From Galeruca laticollis (taxonomy: Eukaryota; Arthropoda; Insecta; Coleoptera; Chrysomelidae): a stretch of DNA of 64,000 nucleotides. The stretch's first letter is position 1. The number at the start of each line of letters is the position of its first letter. Under the pieces are notes generated by a model. It was not told the DNA's origin. It was given only the letters and a program-made list of their open reading frames with translations, and ran no database searches. Of the stretch, positions 22,911-32,640 are shown piece by piece. Made by a program: the position numbers and the translations under genes. The stretch lies in assembly GCA_963921935.1 (NCBI GenBank), contig OY998177.1, positions 23,955,926 through 24,019,925 on the forward strand, written 5' to 3'.

Positions 22911-23230
22911 GAAGAAATTTATATACATGTGGAGCACGTTTATAAGAATTGGAAGACAGAAGGGAATGATTTGAGGTGAGATTTATATACATATAGAGCA
23001 CGTTTGTTGGAGTTGGAGGACAGAAGAGATTAATTTGAAAAGAGATTTGTATACATATAGAACACGTTTATAAGAGTTGGAAGACGGAAGAGATTGATTT
23101 GAGGAGAAATTTATATACATATAGAACACGTTTATAAGAAGTGGAAGATAGAAGAGATTAATTTGGAAAGAAATATATATACATATAGAACACGTTTATA
23201 AGAATTGGAAGAAAGAAGAGAATCACTTTA
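22911..23230. repeat. 64-bp tandem array, 5 units
   Basis: The motif CACGTT/CACGTTT recurs at 22935, 22999, 23063, 23127 and 23191, an exact 64-bp period. Each unit has the layout TATATACATATAGA-CACGTTTATAAGA-TTGGAAGA-AGAAGAGAT-TGATTTG. Units differ by a few substitutions but no length change. It ends when AATCACTT replaces the unit start near 23222. Confidence 0.95.
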
Positions 23231-23921
23231 AAAGGTCTGGTTAATTGTTATCAAAATTCTCAAATAGTGTATATTGCAGAAGTTTTCTTTTTATCATAAG
23301 ACATTGAATGTTTTTGTAGATCTCAAATCAATATATTTTCTTATAAGGTAGTATTAACATAGAAAAGGAAAATCCAGAAACAAAGATCTTTGTTTGGGAA
23401 TACTAAGAAGCAGTTCCTGTATTTATAGTTTGAAAGGTAAGAGATTTTATTATAATTGCGAATAAATCTAAAAAAAATATATAATTTGATAGTTCTATTT
23501 AAAAAAAAGTTAGATACAGGGTGTTTCTTAAATAGAGAATGGAGTTTGAATTTAATCTTAATATTGCATCAATTGTTAAAAGCTTGATCAATGTTTCAAT
23601 ATATTATTAAAATTTGAATCAGCTCAACTTTGCTTTAATAAAAAAAGGAAAAATTTATGAAAGGAGATATAGATCAATACTACAGTTCTTTCAAGAATCG
23701 ACTCCCTGTAGACAGGTCATCTTGTACAGAGCCGGAGCGGATATATTTACAATTACTTGGGACAATTCCAACAATTTCTTAATAGTATTATTGAATTTTA
23801 CTTACCTTTCAAATGATAGGTTGGCGCCCAGAAATTGATTAAACTATAATAACAAGTTTTATTAGTCAGAATCTAAATCTTATAAAACGTTGTTTTTTTA
23901 TACTTACAATTATAAAATATT

Positions 23922-23924
<3 letters not shown>
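23231..23924. other. no recognisable gene
   Basis: No motif-bearing frame. The 74-codon plus frame at 23614-23838 shows no recognisable domain and has the same AT-rich composition as its surroundings. Confidence 0.35.
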
Positions 23925-23982
<58 letters not shown>

Positions 23983-24236
23983 GAGAAAGAAGATGTAGGA
24001 ATATCGCGTGATATGTTAACAACAACAATAAAGACATTCATGGGTAATTCACGCAAAAAAACAGCTACTGAAACAGAGTGGTAACCGCGGACATGCATAT
24101 TTCTGGCTCATTTGCTGTCATCAGCACGGTATAACCAAATAAGGATGTGAAATTTGGGAGCGAAGATGTTAATCGAAACTTGGGAATACACAAAACAACG
24201 GATTTCAGCAGGGAAACCAAACGCTCATTTGTATAA
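23925..24236. repeat. TA-headed dispersed repeat, copy 2
   Basis: A (TA)n tract (about 23925-23981) is followed by about 250 bp similar to 21840-22070, with the blocks TCACGCAAAA, AGAGTGGTAACCG, GGACATGCAT, TTTCTGGCTC, GGTATAACCAA, TTGGGAGCGA and CCAAACGC in the same order and strand. This is a second copy of the same repeat family. Confidence 0.8.
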
Positions 24237-24274
24237 CTAATTTGTTGAAAGATTTTTATCTAAAATTTGTTATG

Positions 24275-24365
24275 TAACTTTTTATCTGATCGTTGAATTT
24301 TATGTGAAATATATCAACAAATTACCATATGAATTGACACTATTCCGATCAGATAAAAAGGTTAT
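24275..24365. repeat. inverted repeat, 18-19 bp arms
   Basis: TAACTTTTTATCTGATCG (24275-24292) is matched by its complement CGATCAGATAAAAAGGTTA (24346-24365) with one extra base, separated by about 53 bp. It could be a tiny foldback element or terminal repeats of a deleted transposon. Confidence 0.75.
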
Positions 24366-24985
24366 GTTTGTAAATTTGACAGTTCGTTTGTGAAAAATAG
24401 CGAAATAATATATGCTTAGTTATAAATTTACCTTACAGTTTGTAATTATGCACTGGATTTTTCGTCGATGTTCCTTTATTTAATTGTGTAATAATGAACT
24501 GAACCAAAATTCAGTTCTATCTATGTTCTTTCTGGATACTGAAGACTGGTTTTCTGTGTTTCCAGTAAGTAATGATCTATCATTTTCACTTGTACCATAA
24601 TCAAATACTTTTTCTCTTCTCTGTTTAATTTATATTCTCCACCATTGCCATAATACTCTCAAGTTATAATTGATTTTACTCATATTTAAGAATGATTTCT
24701 TCTACAGCTTTGCTTATAGTTCAAAATTTTCTTCTTTCTTCAGTTCTTATTATAATCTTATTTGATTCTTCTGAATTTTTCTGTTTAAAAAAATCTCTTT
24801 AGAAATCTCTCTCAATTTTTCTCTCCTTCTTTTCAATCAAAAAAATCAACAACCTCTGTCAATTGCCGCTGAGCAATCATCAACATTTTTTTATATTCAT
24901 CCTAGATGAAACTTTTAATTTTCCATCTTGATTAAATGACCTAGCGCACTACACTTGCACACTTCAAAGTTTCTTATCTAATAGT
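24366..24985. other. no recognisable gene; pyrimidine-rich
   Basis: The plus strand is T/C-rich from about 24540 to 24870. No coding or terminal-repeat signal was seen. Confidence 0.35.
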
Positions 24986-24989
24986 TTAA

Positions 24990-26065
24990 CAATAGATATG
25001 CTGCTACAGGAATTGCGTAGGTATTTATTGCTGCTGTTATGACTTGTGCTGAGAGTTTTGTTTTTAAAATGTCTGTGGTGCGTTTTTTTAGCTTTTCTTT
25101 CAGCTGCTGCTTTACTTCTACGTCTTGTATACCCTGCGTTTGGGTTAAGCCTAGATATTTGTATCTTTCATCTTTTTGTATGTGAGAGATGGTTCCACCA
25201 CCTGATGCCGCTGTTAATTCATGGTCCTCTGTTCATTCCAGCGTACCTTTCCATACATTCTTGAAACGCATCAAAGGCTTCTTGGTCGGCAGGCAAAACG
25301 ATTTCACTTGTAATGTGTCTGGTTCCCTTGCTGTTCCTTCGTTATTTTGGGTGTCTGATATTAGGCCGAGCTCTCTGGCCACTTCTTCCCGTATCTTTCG
25401 TATTGTGTCCTGTGGGAGTCGAGTTTTTGATAACAAATGTCTTCTTTGATCCAATATGTTCCGAAGGGGTTTGTTTTGGATCTCTGGGAATTTCGCTGTC
25501 ATTTGTAGGTGCAATCTATGTGCGTATGGTTTTTTTTTTGTTCGAGTCTTTGTAATGAACAGGTAGGTCCGATGAAGGTGGATATTCATGTCCTGAGACC
25601 ATTTGAATAGACGTGTATGTTTCCTGTCTGATCCTCTTCAGCGGATGGAGCTTGAGCTTCCACAACGTTGTCGAGGTAATTGGATTCATGATGATCTTCG
25701 TTTCCGTTTCTTGTGCGGGGTGGATTCCAGTGCCAAGGGAGTGCCACCTTGTTCACCCTGACTGGCCCAGGTCGGACATCATTGTGGAGGTTCCAAACAG
25801 AAATGACGTGGTCTTCTGCCACTCCTGGGTGTCGCTTGTGTCTAGTTCTAACAGCGAATAATCACGTTTAGCGGGTTGCTGGCCCATTCAAACGGATTCC
25901 AGTTCCCTCTTGCGTTTTCCCATCTCATGTAGACTCGCCACCGGGGGTTGGTTACCCGATCTTGAATCTCCAGAGATGGTTTACCAGGGTCTACCGACGT
26001 GGAGGTGCGAGTAGGAATTGACAGGAGAGGTTGTAAGAGACGCCTCACTACCCTCTAGACCCTTC
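24990..26065 (-). mobile_element. R4/Dong-like LINE, 5'-end fragment
   Basis: The 5' end (26065 leftwards) parallels the 5' ends of the two Dong-like copies at 39557 and 43444: GGGTCTAGAGGGTAGTGAGG here versus GGGTCTAAAGGGTAGTGAAG there, then related GTAACCAACCCCCGGTGG sequence. Minus frames 26048-25848, 25822-25586 and 25589-25233 resemble the N-terminal region (for example HLLSKTRLPQDTIRKIREEV beside VRSIVRRKVFSEAEIEEL). The RT and endonuclease parts are absent, so a 5' end is preserved while the 3' part is lost. That is the reverse of normal LINE truncation. Confidence 0.6.
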
Positions 26066-26101
26066 ATTTATTGAAATTAACTGTCTCGACCCTAACTTCG
26101 T

Positions 26102-26474
26102 GGAATCTGCTCATATTAGTGTTTTAAATGAAACTCACGGTTTCTAGTTAATTCCACAATATAATAAAAATTCTAAAAAATTGACAATTGTTTCGATAAA
26201 TCCATATCATCGTCAGAATGACAGAAGTTACATTTCATTTGATGCCTACCTGATGTTAAGTAGTTATTTTTGGCTAGACCAACAAGTTACCTAGCTTATG
26301 ATTGACTTAATATATGTTTATAGAAAAAAGAAGATGTGATATTACGAATATCAAAGCTTAGATATGATTAGCCCTATGGTGTTATCCTGGATATCATTTT
26401 TCCAATTAAGATCAGTATAACTGTGCAATGATATAGAAAATCAAGAAAACTATATCTGCTGATCTTTACAATTA
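26102..26474 (-). repeat. Penelope-like 3' UTR segment (copy A)
   Basis: Sequence following the stop of the minus-strand Penelope ORF. Its distal part, 26102-26280, reappears as a reverse complement at 35105-35275 and partly in the same orientation at 35551-35665. Shared blocks: TTTTAAATGAAACTCA, TTAATTCCACAAT and ATCATCGTCAGAA. This supports a common element end. Confidence 0.75.
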
Positions 26475-27863
26475 TTACTTAAGAAGACAGTTTATTAGTG
26501 GAGAACTTCCTAGATTTAACTGTTCATTGACAACTTCATATTGTGGGTTTCTCAAATGTCTTCTAATTTCCAATTCTTCAAGGAAATCCAGTTCTTGTTT
26601 CTTTTCACAAATATGCAGCACTTCCAGTTTTGTGTTAGGTGTCAATGAATGATTGGTGTCAAGTAGATGTTTTGCGTAGTGGGATTTATCTGGTTGTTTT
26701 AACCTGTATGCTCGTAAGTGTTCACTGTATCGGATTTCAAAATTCCTGAGGGTCTGATCCAAATAGACAGCATTACATTCTTGACATTTGAGTTTATATA
26801 TACCTGACCTCTTTAATAGTGGTATTTTTGTTTTTACGTTAAACAATTTTGTACTAACGTTACTTTCTGTTTTAAAAGAAATTGTTGTATTCGTTGTTGA
26901 AAATATTATCTCTGAAATATTATTAGAAATATTTCCTGCATATGTGATGGTTTTATAAGTTTTTATTTCCTCAGCTAGTTTAGGAAATATTAGTTGTAAT
27001 GCCACTTTTTCCTCCTTTTTACTAATTAGCTTATTTATCATATCTAATGGATAACCGTTGGATGTTGCTATTTGTCTAATTGTATTAATCTCTCTATCAA
27101 AATTACATTTGTTCATAGGAACTGAAAAAGCTCTATGTATCATTGAATTATATGCCGCTAGTCTGTGTGACATAGGGTGATTGGAATTGAATGGAATTGT
27201 CACATCAGTCTGTGTTGGTTTTCGGTAAATTGAATAATCAAGTACATTATTAACTCTTTGAATTTTTAAATCAAGAAAATTGATTGAGCTATTTTCTACA
27301 TCTAATTGTCGTTCACTACCCATAAAACAAGCTAATATGTCATTTACATATCTATACCGAAATAAAATATTTTTCGAAATATTACTTTCAAAGATCTTTC
27401 TTTCTAAATTGTCCATAAAAAGGTTTGCTGAAATAGGTGATATAGGGCTTCCCATTGGTAAACCTTCATTTTGAATATATATCTTATTGTCAAAAGTGGA
27501 ATAATTCTGATTAATGCATACATCAAATGAATTAAGTATATCTGAAATTATTCCTGGATTAATATTTTTATCTTCTAGTAATTTTCTTACAAGTATTAGA
27601 CATACTTTAGGGGGAATTTTAGTGAACATATTAGTTACATCGAACGAAATGAGTTTATAGTTATCTTGCAAGTGGATTGCTTTCAACTTTTTGATTAGTT
27701 CTATTGAATTTCTAATTGAGTACTGAGATTCATATCCGTAACTATTGAGTTTATTGTTGAGCCTCTTTGCCAATATATTATTAGGAGCATTAACATAAGA
27801 AACTACAGGTCTAATTGGTTTCGTTATTTTATGTAATTTAACGGTTCCATATAATGGACTCAA
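26475..27863 (-). pseudogene. Penelope-like RT with GIY-YIG endonuclease (5'-truncated)
   Basis: 462 open codons. It starts inside the RT at SPLYGTVKLHKITKPIRP (Penelope RT motif). FDVTNMFTKIP is motif A with its Asp, and GLPMGSPISPISANLFM is motif B. Motif C reads RYVNDILACF, where Penelope RTs have YVDD, so the catalytic Asp is Asn. About 20 residues seem missing before NSSINFLDLKIQ. The C-terminal GIY-YIG domain has SGIYKLKCQECNAVYLDQ, RNFEIRYSEHLRAYR and a Glu in ELDFLEELEI. The N-terminal third of the protein is absent. The open frame suggests moderate age, but it cannot be an active RT. Confidence 0.9.
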
Positions 27864-28176
27864 ATGTCCAGAATGTAATGCTGTCTATTTGGGTCAAGCC
27901 CTTAGGAATTTTGAAATCCGATATAGTGAACACTTACGAGCATACAGATTAAAACCACCAGATTCATCCCACTACGCAAAACATCTATTTGACACCAATC
28001 ATTCATTGACACCTAACACAAAACTAGAAGTGCTGCATATTTGTGAAAAGAAACAAGATCTGGATTTCCTTAAAGAATTGGAAATTAGAAGACATTTAAG
28101 AAACCCACAATATGAAGTTGTCAATGAACAGTTAAATCTACGGAGTTCTCCACTAATAAACTGTCTTCTTAAGTGA
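27859..28176 (+). pseudogene. Penelope-like GIY-YIG fragment, inverted partner
   Basis: Starts abruptly within the GIY-YIG domain (LKCPECNAVYLGQALRNFEI) and continues with EHLRAYRLKPPDSSHYAKHL, EVLHICEKKQDLDFLKELEI and the C terminus NCLLK. It matches the last about 100 residues of the neighbouring minus copy with few changes. The two copies meet head to head at 27859-27863, an arrangement known for Penelope-like elements. Its 3' UTR continues to 28382 and, after the hAT insertion, from 35105. Confidence 0.88.
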
Positions 28177-28722
28177 TAATTGTAAAGATCAGCAGATATA
28201 GTTTTCCTGGTTTTCTATATCATTGCACAGTTATACTGATCTTAATTGGAAAAATGATATACAGGATATCACCATAGGGCTAATAATATATAAGCTTCAA
28301 TATTTGTAATATCATATCTTCTTCTTTTTTCTATAAACATATATTAAGTCAATCACAAGTTAGGTCACTTCTTGGTCTAGCCCAGTGGTTCCCAACCTTT
28401 TCTGGACCACCGCATCCTATAGAAGAGAACAAAAATTTAACTGCCCCCCCCCCAGTCGCTGGTTAGTCCAAAGTGGTTAATTTTATTTGAATATCATCTG
28501 TACCGTCCCAATTGATCTGTATTAAGCTTTAATTTCAGTTAATGTTTAAATTTTATTTTAGAGGGATGATGAAGTAGAAATTTATTAAACGACTACCAAA
28601 TGTACAATAAAATTGTTTATTAAACTTTTTAATATGAATACAGAATCAATAAGAAATACAATCACAATAGAAATAAGAAATGCAATACAATAAGAAATAC
28701 AAAATTAATAATAAAGAAAAAA

Positions 28723-30495
28723 TCAATGAGACGGTTGAAGCTGGTGGAGTGTTACCAGTTTGTTAATATCGGATTCCAATTTCGTTAACATCAATCGCAG
28801 ATCGCCACGTTCAGTGATGTGTAGTCTGTTCCTCTTCTTTGACAGCAAATCAGTTACCGCACTGAGTGCACGCTCAGCCATATAGGACGAAGGAAGTGCA
28901 ATTAACAACTTCTGTACTATTGTCCACAATCCAGGTTAGAGAACTGGTATTGGTTTTTGAAGCCAGAACTCTTGATATCCACGTTTGAATTTTACTTTCA
29001 GTTCTTCGTAAGTTATGAGTTCTAATAGCTCCTCTTCCAAATTTGATGAGCCTTCAGTATCTGTGTTTGCGAAAGGATCTATAACCCAACTTGGTATTTC
29101 CATGTTTAAAATATCTTGGAAACGCTCTGTAAAATCAACATGAAGAACTTGCAAGTGGTGGCAGTAAGTAAGTAAATCTTCCGGTTTTGCCGACACTGTT
29201 GATAATGTGGGAAAATGGTTGTACTCACCTCTACCAATATTCCTTTTGAATATAAGAAGTTTTCCTGCAAAAGCAGCTATGACCTTCTTAGTTTTAATTA
29301 AATTTAAATCATCACCTTGCAATTGTAGATTAACTTGATTAAATACTTTAAGCAGGACCGTCAAATAAGCGATGTCATTTTTTTATGTAATCAGGTTTTT
29401 GCGCAATTGTTCGTTTTCTTCAAGAAATTCCAACACTGAGTCAAATAGATTCAAAAAACGATTTAGACAAACACCTTTAGAGAGCCAACGTACTTCTGTG
29501 TGCAGCAGCAAGCGATTGTAGTCTTCATCATTTTCATTGCAAAGCTTATGAAACAAACGGTCATTCAACGAATTGCTTCTTATGATATTGATTGCTTTAA
29601 TAACGTTATTTAGGGACGCATGCAGACGTTCATTCAATTTTTTTGCAACCAAATGCTGACGGTGAATAATACAATGTACAGCGAGTACATTTGGCACTGC
29701 TTTTCACAAATGTGCTATAAAACCCTTATGACGCCCGGTCATTGCTGGAGCACCATCAGTAGCAGCAGACAAAATATTGCCAATAGGAATTTCTTTCTCT
29801 TGAAAAAATTCTTGCATGACATTAAATATAGAATGTCCCTTTGTATCAGATTCCAAATTCTTAGCAAATAATAACTCTTGATGAATTTTTTCTTCTTTTA
29901 TAAATCGTACGTATAATTAGAGTAGAGCTTCGTTACTTGGTAGAGTTGATTCATCGAGTTGAATGGAAAAATTTGCAAGTCTTTAGGTAATCGCATAATG
30001 ATATTTCAACGTCATTTGCCATTTCATCATTTCTTTTTTGCACTGAATTTTACTGAGAGGAATTTTTTTAATGATATCAAATGGTGTCTTATGATGAAGA
30101 ACAGTTTTCAATATCTCTTCGACTGCCGGCAAAATTAATTGCTCACCAATGGTGTGTAGTTTTTCTGACTTTGCGATTAACAATGAAACGTTATATGAGG
30201 CTCGTAGCCCATCATCGTCTCGTTTAGAAGACGATGCAAAAAGGATTGATATAGTTGGCTGTTTTAAATATTGTTTTTCGAGTTTTTGAAAATAGAATAT
30301 ATCTTTGTTCTTCTTATCAGGATGCATTTTATGTAAATGCTCTTGTAGCCTAGCATAGCTTCATTTGAAAAACTTTTCGGTAAATTAAACACATAGGTAA
30401 TGATTTGTTTGTAGAAGATGCCGCAAATCCATATTTTAAATATCAATACTGTATTGCCGGCATTTCTTTTTTAATTTAGAAGTAGATTCAGCCAT
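28723..30495 (-). pseudogene. hAT transposase (ZBED5-like), degenerate
   Basis: ATG near 30495 begins MAESTSKLKKKCRQYS, followed by remnants of a BED zinc finger ending LQEHLHKMHPDKKN. The part at 30327-29983 has KQPTISILFASSSKRDDDG and EQLILPAVEEILKTVLHH. A broken stretch at about 29760 matches DGAPAMTGRHKGF (catalytic Asp region). Then 29697-29383 has HCIIHRQHLVAKKLNERLH and LHTEVRWLSKGVCLNRF, 29364-28936 the insertion/alpha-helical part, and 28929-28723 the dimerisation end SSYMAERALSAVTDLLSKKR. Several frameshifts and stops separate these parts. Confidence 0.9.
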
Positions 30496-30569
30496 TTTCA
30501 TATGAAAATTAAATTCTCAATATATTTATATTTAGTAATGACACACCACTCACGATTAGTTACTACGGG

Positions 30570-30760
30570 AATTATATATTTTTATCACGAAAAACTATTT
30601 TCAAAAAACTTTATTTTCAAAATATACTTAAAATTATAATACTTGCTACAAAGCTAATGATTAAACTCACAATTCTAGACAAAAGTATCTTAACCACTAA
30701 AACCAAACAACAACTTGAATAATAATGTATATGAATATATATACTAAAACAAAGCTAACT
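30570..30760 (-). repeat. errantivirus-like LTR, downstream copy
   Basis: 191 bp, paired with 34574-34764. The first about 140 bp (from 30570) align well. The distal end is more diverged but both copies terminate in the complement of AGTTAG. Confidence 0.8.
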
Positions 30761-30794
30761 CTGCATTCCTTATCTTATTTACAGTAATATAATA

Positions 30795-31310
30795 TTATTG
30801 TTTATTTATAGAAATTTCTAGTTCTATAACTCCTCCATCTCGAAGATCGAAAAATAATGGAGTTGTTTTTCGATTTTGATATTGTTTCTTCCAATTCAAT
30901 GTCTTCTGTCTTGATATCTTCTTTCTTGATTTTTTCTTTCTTGATATTTTCTTTCTTGTTTCTTCTTTTACTTCTTCGGAATTTTCGTATGAACCAAAAT
31001 ATTATTATACTTATGCAAATAATTAAAATTATTGAAAATAAACTAATTGTTGTATGTTGCTTTGGAATTATTACTTCTTGAACAGGTTTTATATTTTTAG
31101 CAATTTTATTAATTTCATATAATCCTTCAAAATCTATTTTAGTTAAGTTTGGTGAATTATTTGTTTTTGGTTTTGCTGTAATATATTTATAGCATTATCG
31201 TCTCTCTCTCCATCATCTGAATCAAGAGTACCAAAAAGCCATTTATCAATTTTTCCAACAGCATTTATTAATCCTCTTTTTGCTGTAACAATTTGTTTGT
31301 ACTAGTTTTT
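30795..31310 (-). pseudogene. env-like remnant (F-type fusion protein relic)
   Basis: A short minus-strand segment near 31290-31230 has RGLINAVGKID followed by WLFGTLDSDDGER. This matches the conserved start of the transmembrane subunit in errantivirus Env and related insect F-type proteins. At about 31050-30980 is a hydrophobic segment SLFSIILIICISIIIFWF (single membrane anchor) followed by a basic Lys/Arg-rich tail. Stops lie between, and the surface subunit is not recognisable. It is a decayed relic and cannot make a protein. Confidence 0.72.
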
Positions 31311-31319
31311 TGATTTTTC

Positions 31320-32020
31320 AATTACATTTTTTTTAATAAATTCTTTTATTAGTTTCTAAATCTTTAATGATTTCTGCTTTCTTATATTTTGGTAAAATTT
31401 TTTTATCTCTAAATTTTGTTTGTATAATAACTTGGAGAACTCTTTATGATTTTATATATAATGAGACAGTATTAAGTGATCGTTCAGATCAAATAGATTC
31501 ATTTAAATCTAAAGAAGATTATTTAAATCAAATGAAGATTATTTAAATGAAATCAGTATCATTTAAATCAAAAAGTAAATTATTTAATTATTTTAAAAGA
31601 TCTCAATTTACTTTCTAACAAAATGAGTTATTTCTGTTCTAAATTTCTTTGAGATGAAATTACAAATAAACGTGTATTATCACATCATTTCCTACATTTG
31701 GTTTTGACTTCTGGTAAATAATCAATTTCTTCCTGAATTATCGAATCAAGTTCAATAATTTACATTTTAACAAAATGAATGGAATTTTAAATAGGAATTG
31801 ATTGTTCCATATTATTACTTTGAAAATTATTATCATGATCTATATATTTCTATATCTAATTATCGTATAGTTATTCATTTATAGTTCTACTGTAACTAAA
31901 TAATAAGAATTTAGATTTTTATTATTGTTATTATGATATTATTTCTTGTATCTATTCTTATTGTTATTTATTTCTAGCTTTGAAAATGATTATCATTATG
32001 ATATTAATTACTATTACTTA
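31320..32020. other. noncoding part of the LTR element; ATTTAAAT series
   Basis: No coding signal. ATTTAAAT occurs at 31501, 31520, 31540 and 31561, about one every 20 bp, a small tandem array. Confidence 0.6.
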
Positions 32021-32021
32021 T

Positions 32022-32633
32022 CTAATTACATATGTACATAAAATTTCCATATGTATTATTCCATTTGATAACTTCTTGTATTGAGTACCACCTTAAAGCA
32101 AAGCGTTCCCAATACTTTCCTATAAATTCTTGCAATTCTTGAATATCCTCTCGTCTTCTTATTTTATTTTCATGATTTAGAATTTTCTTGTTTACTCGTA
32201 CATTTCTCTCTTCATTTCTCTTGTTTACGTTCTTGTTACTTTCATCTATCTCCGTATTTCTACCAACAATTTTCCTATTTCTATTCCTTTTTAAGTTTTC
32301 ATTAATTTTCTTGGAACTCTCTCCTGTTTTTTCATTTCTATCAACTATTTTCGTATTTCTATTCTTCTTTATATTTTCATTTATTTTCTCGTTACTTACT
32401 TCAATTTTCTTTTTTCTATTCTTCTTTATATTTTCATCTGTTCTCTCGTTAATTCCTTCAATTTTCTTATCTATAGTTTCATTTATATTTTCGTTTCTTT
32501 CATCCATTTCATTATTTATAATTTGATTGTTTCCATCTATGTTCTTGTTGAAATTTTCATTTTTCGTATCATTTCCGTTTAATTGACTTACTTCTTTTTC
32601 CATAAGAACTTGTATATTTTCGTTTGCTTTCAT
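32022..32633 (-). CDS. Asn/Lys-rich repetitive ORF in the LTR element
   Basis: 203 codons, extremely rich in Asn, Lys, Glu and Ile. Internal repeats of about 20-26 residues follow the pattern NENIKKNRKKKIEVSNEK, NENIKKNRNTKIVDRNEK and NENLKRNRNRKIVGRN. The C-terminal 45 residues (from REDIQELQEFIGKYWERF) are less repetitive. It lies 8 bp downstream of the gag-like frame in another phase, where pol would normally begin. I do not recognise a family. It may be a gag C-terminal extension or low-complexity sequence that stays open because of its composition. Confidence 0.4.
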   Translation of the reverse strand: MKANENIQVLMEKEVSQLNGNDTKNENFNKNIDGNNQIINNEMDERNENINETIDKKIEGINERTDENIKKNRKKKIEVSNEKINENIKKNRNTKIVDRNEKTGESSKKINENLKRNRNRKIVGRNTEIDESNKNVNKRNEERNVRVNKKILNHENKIRRREDIQELQEFIGKYWERFALRWYSIQEVIKWNNTYGNFMYICN

Positions 32634-32640
32634 TATCTTC

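Noticed and set aside
22911..23230. CRISPR-like regular repeats
   Set aside because: Whole 64-bp units repeat with no unique spacers, and the context is eukaryotic.
23890..24098. Frames with (YI)n runs
   Set aside because: Translation of a (TA)n microsatellite on both strands.
25046..25861. Plus-strand frames of 70-86 codons
   Set aside because: Opposite strand of the Dong-like 5' fragment; no domain.
32188..32526. 112-codon hydrophobic Phe/Leu/Ser-rich plus frame
   Set aside because: A mirror of the Asn/Lys-rich minus frame; its membrane-like look comes from complementing AAT/AAA codons.
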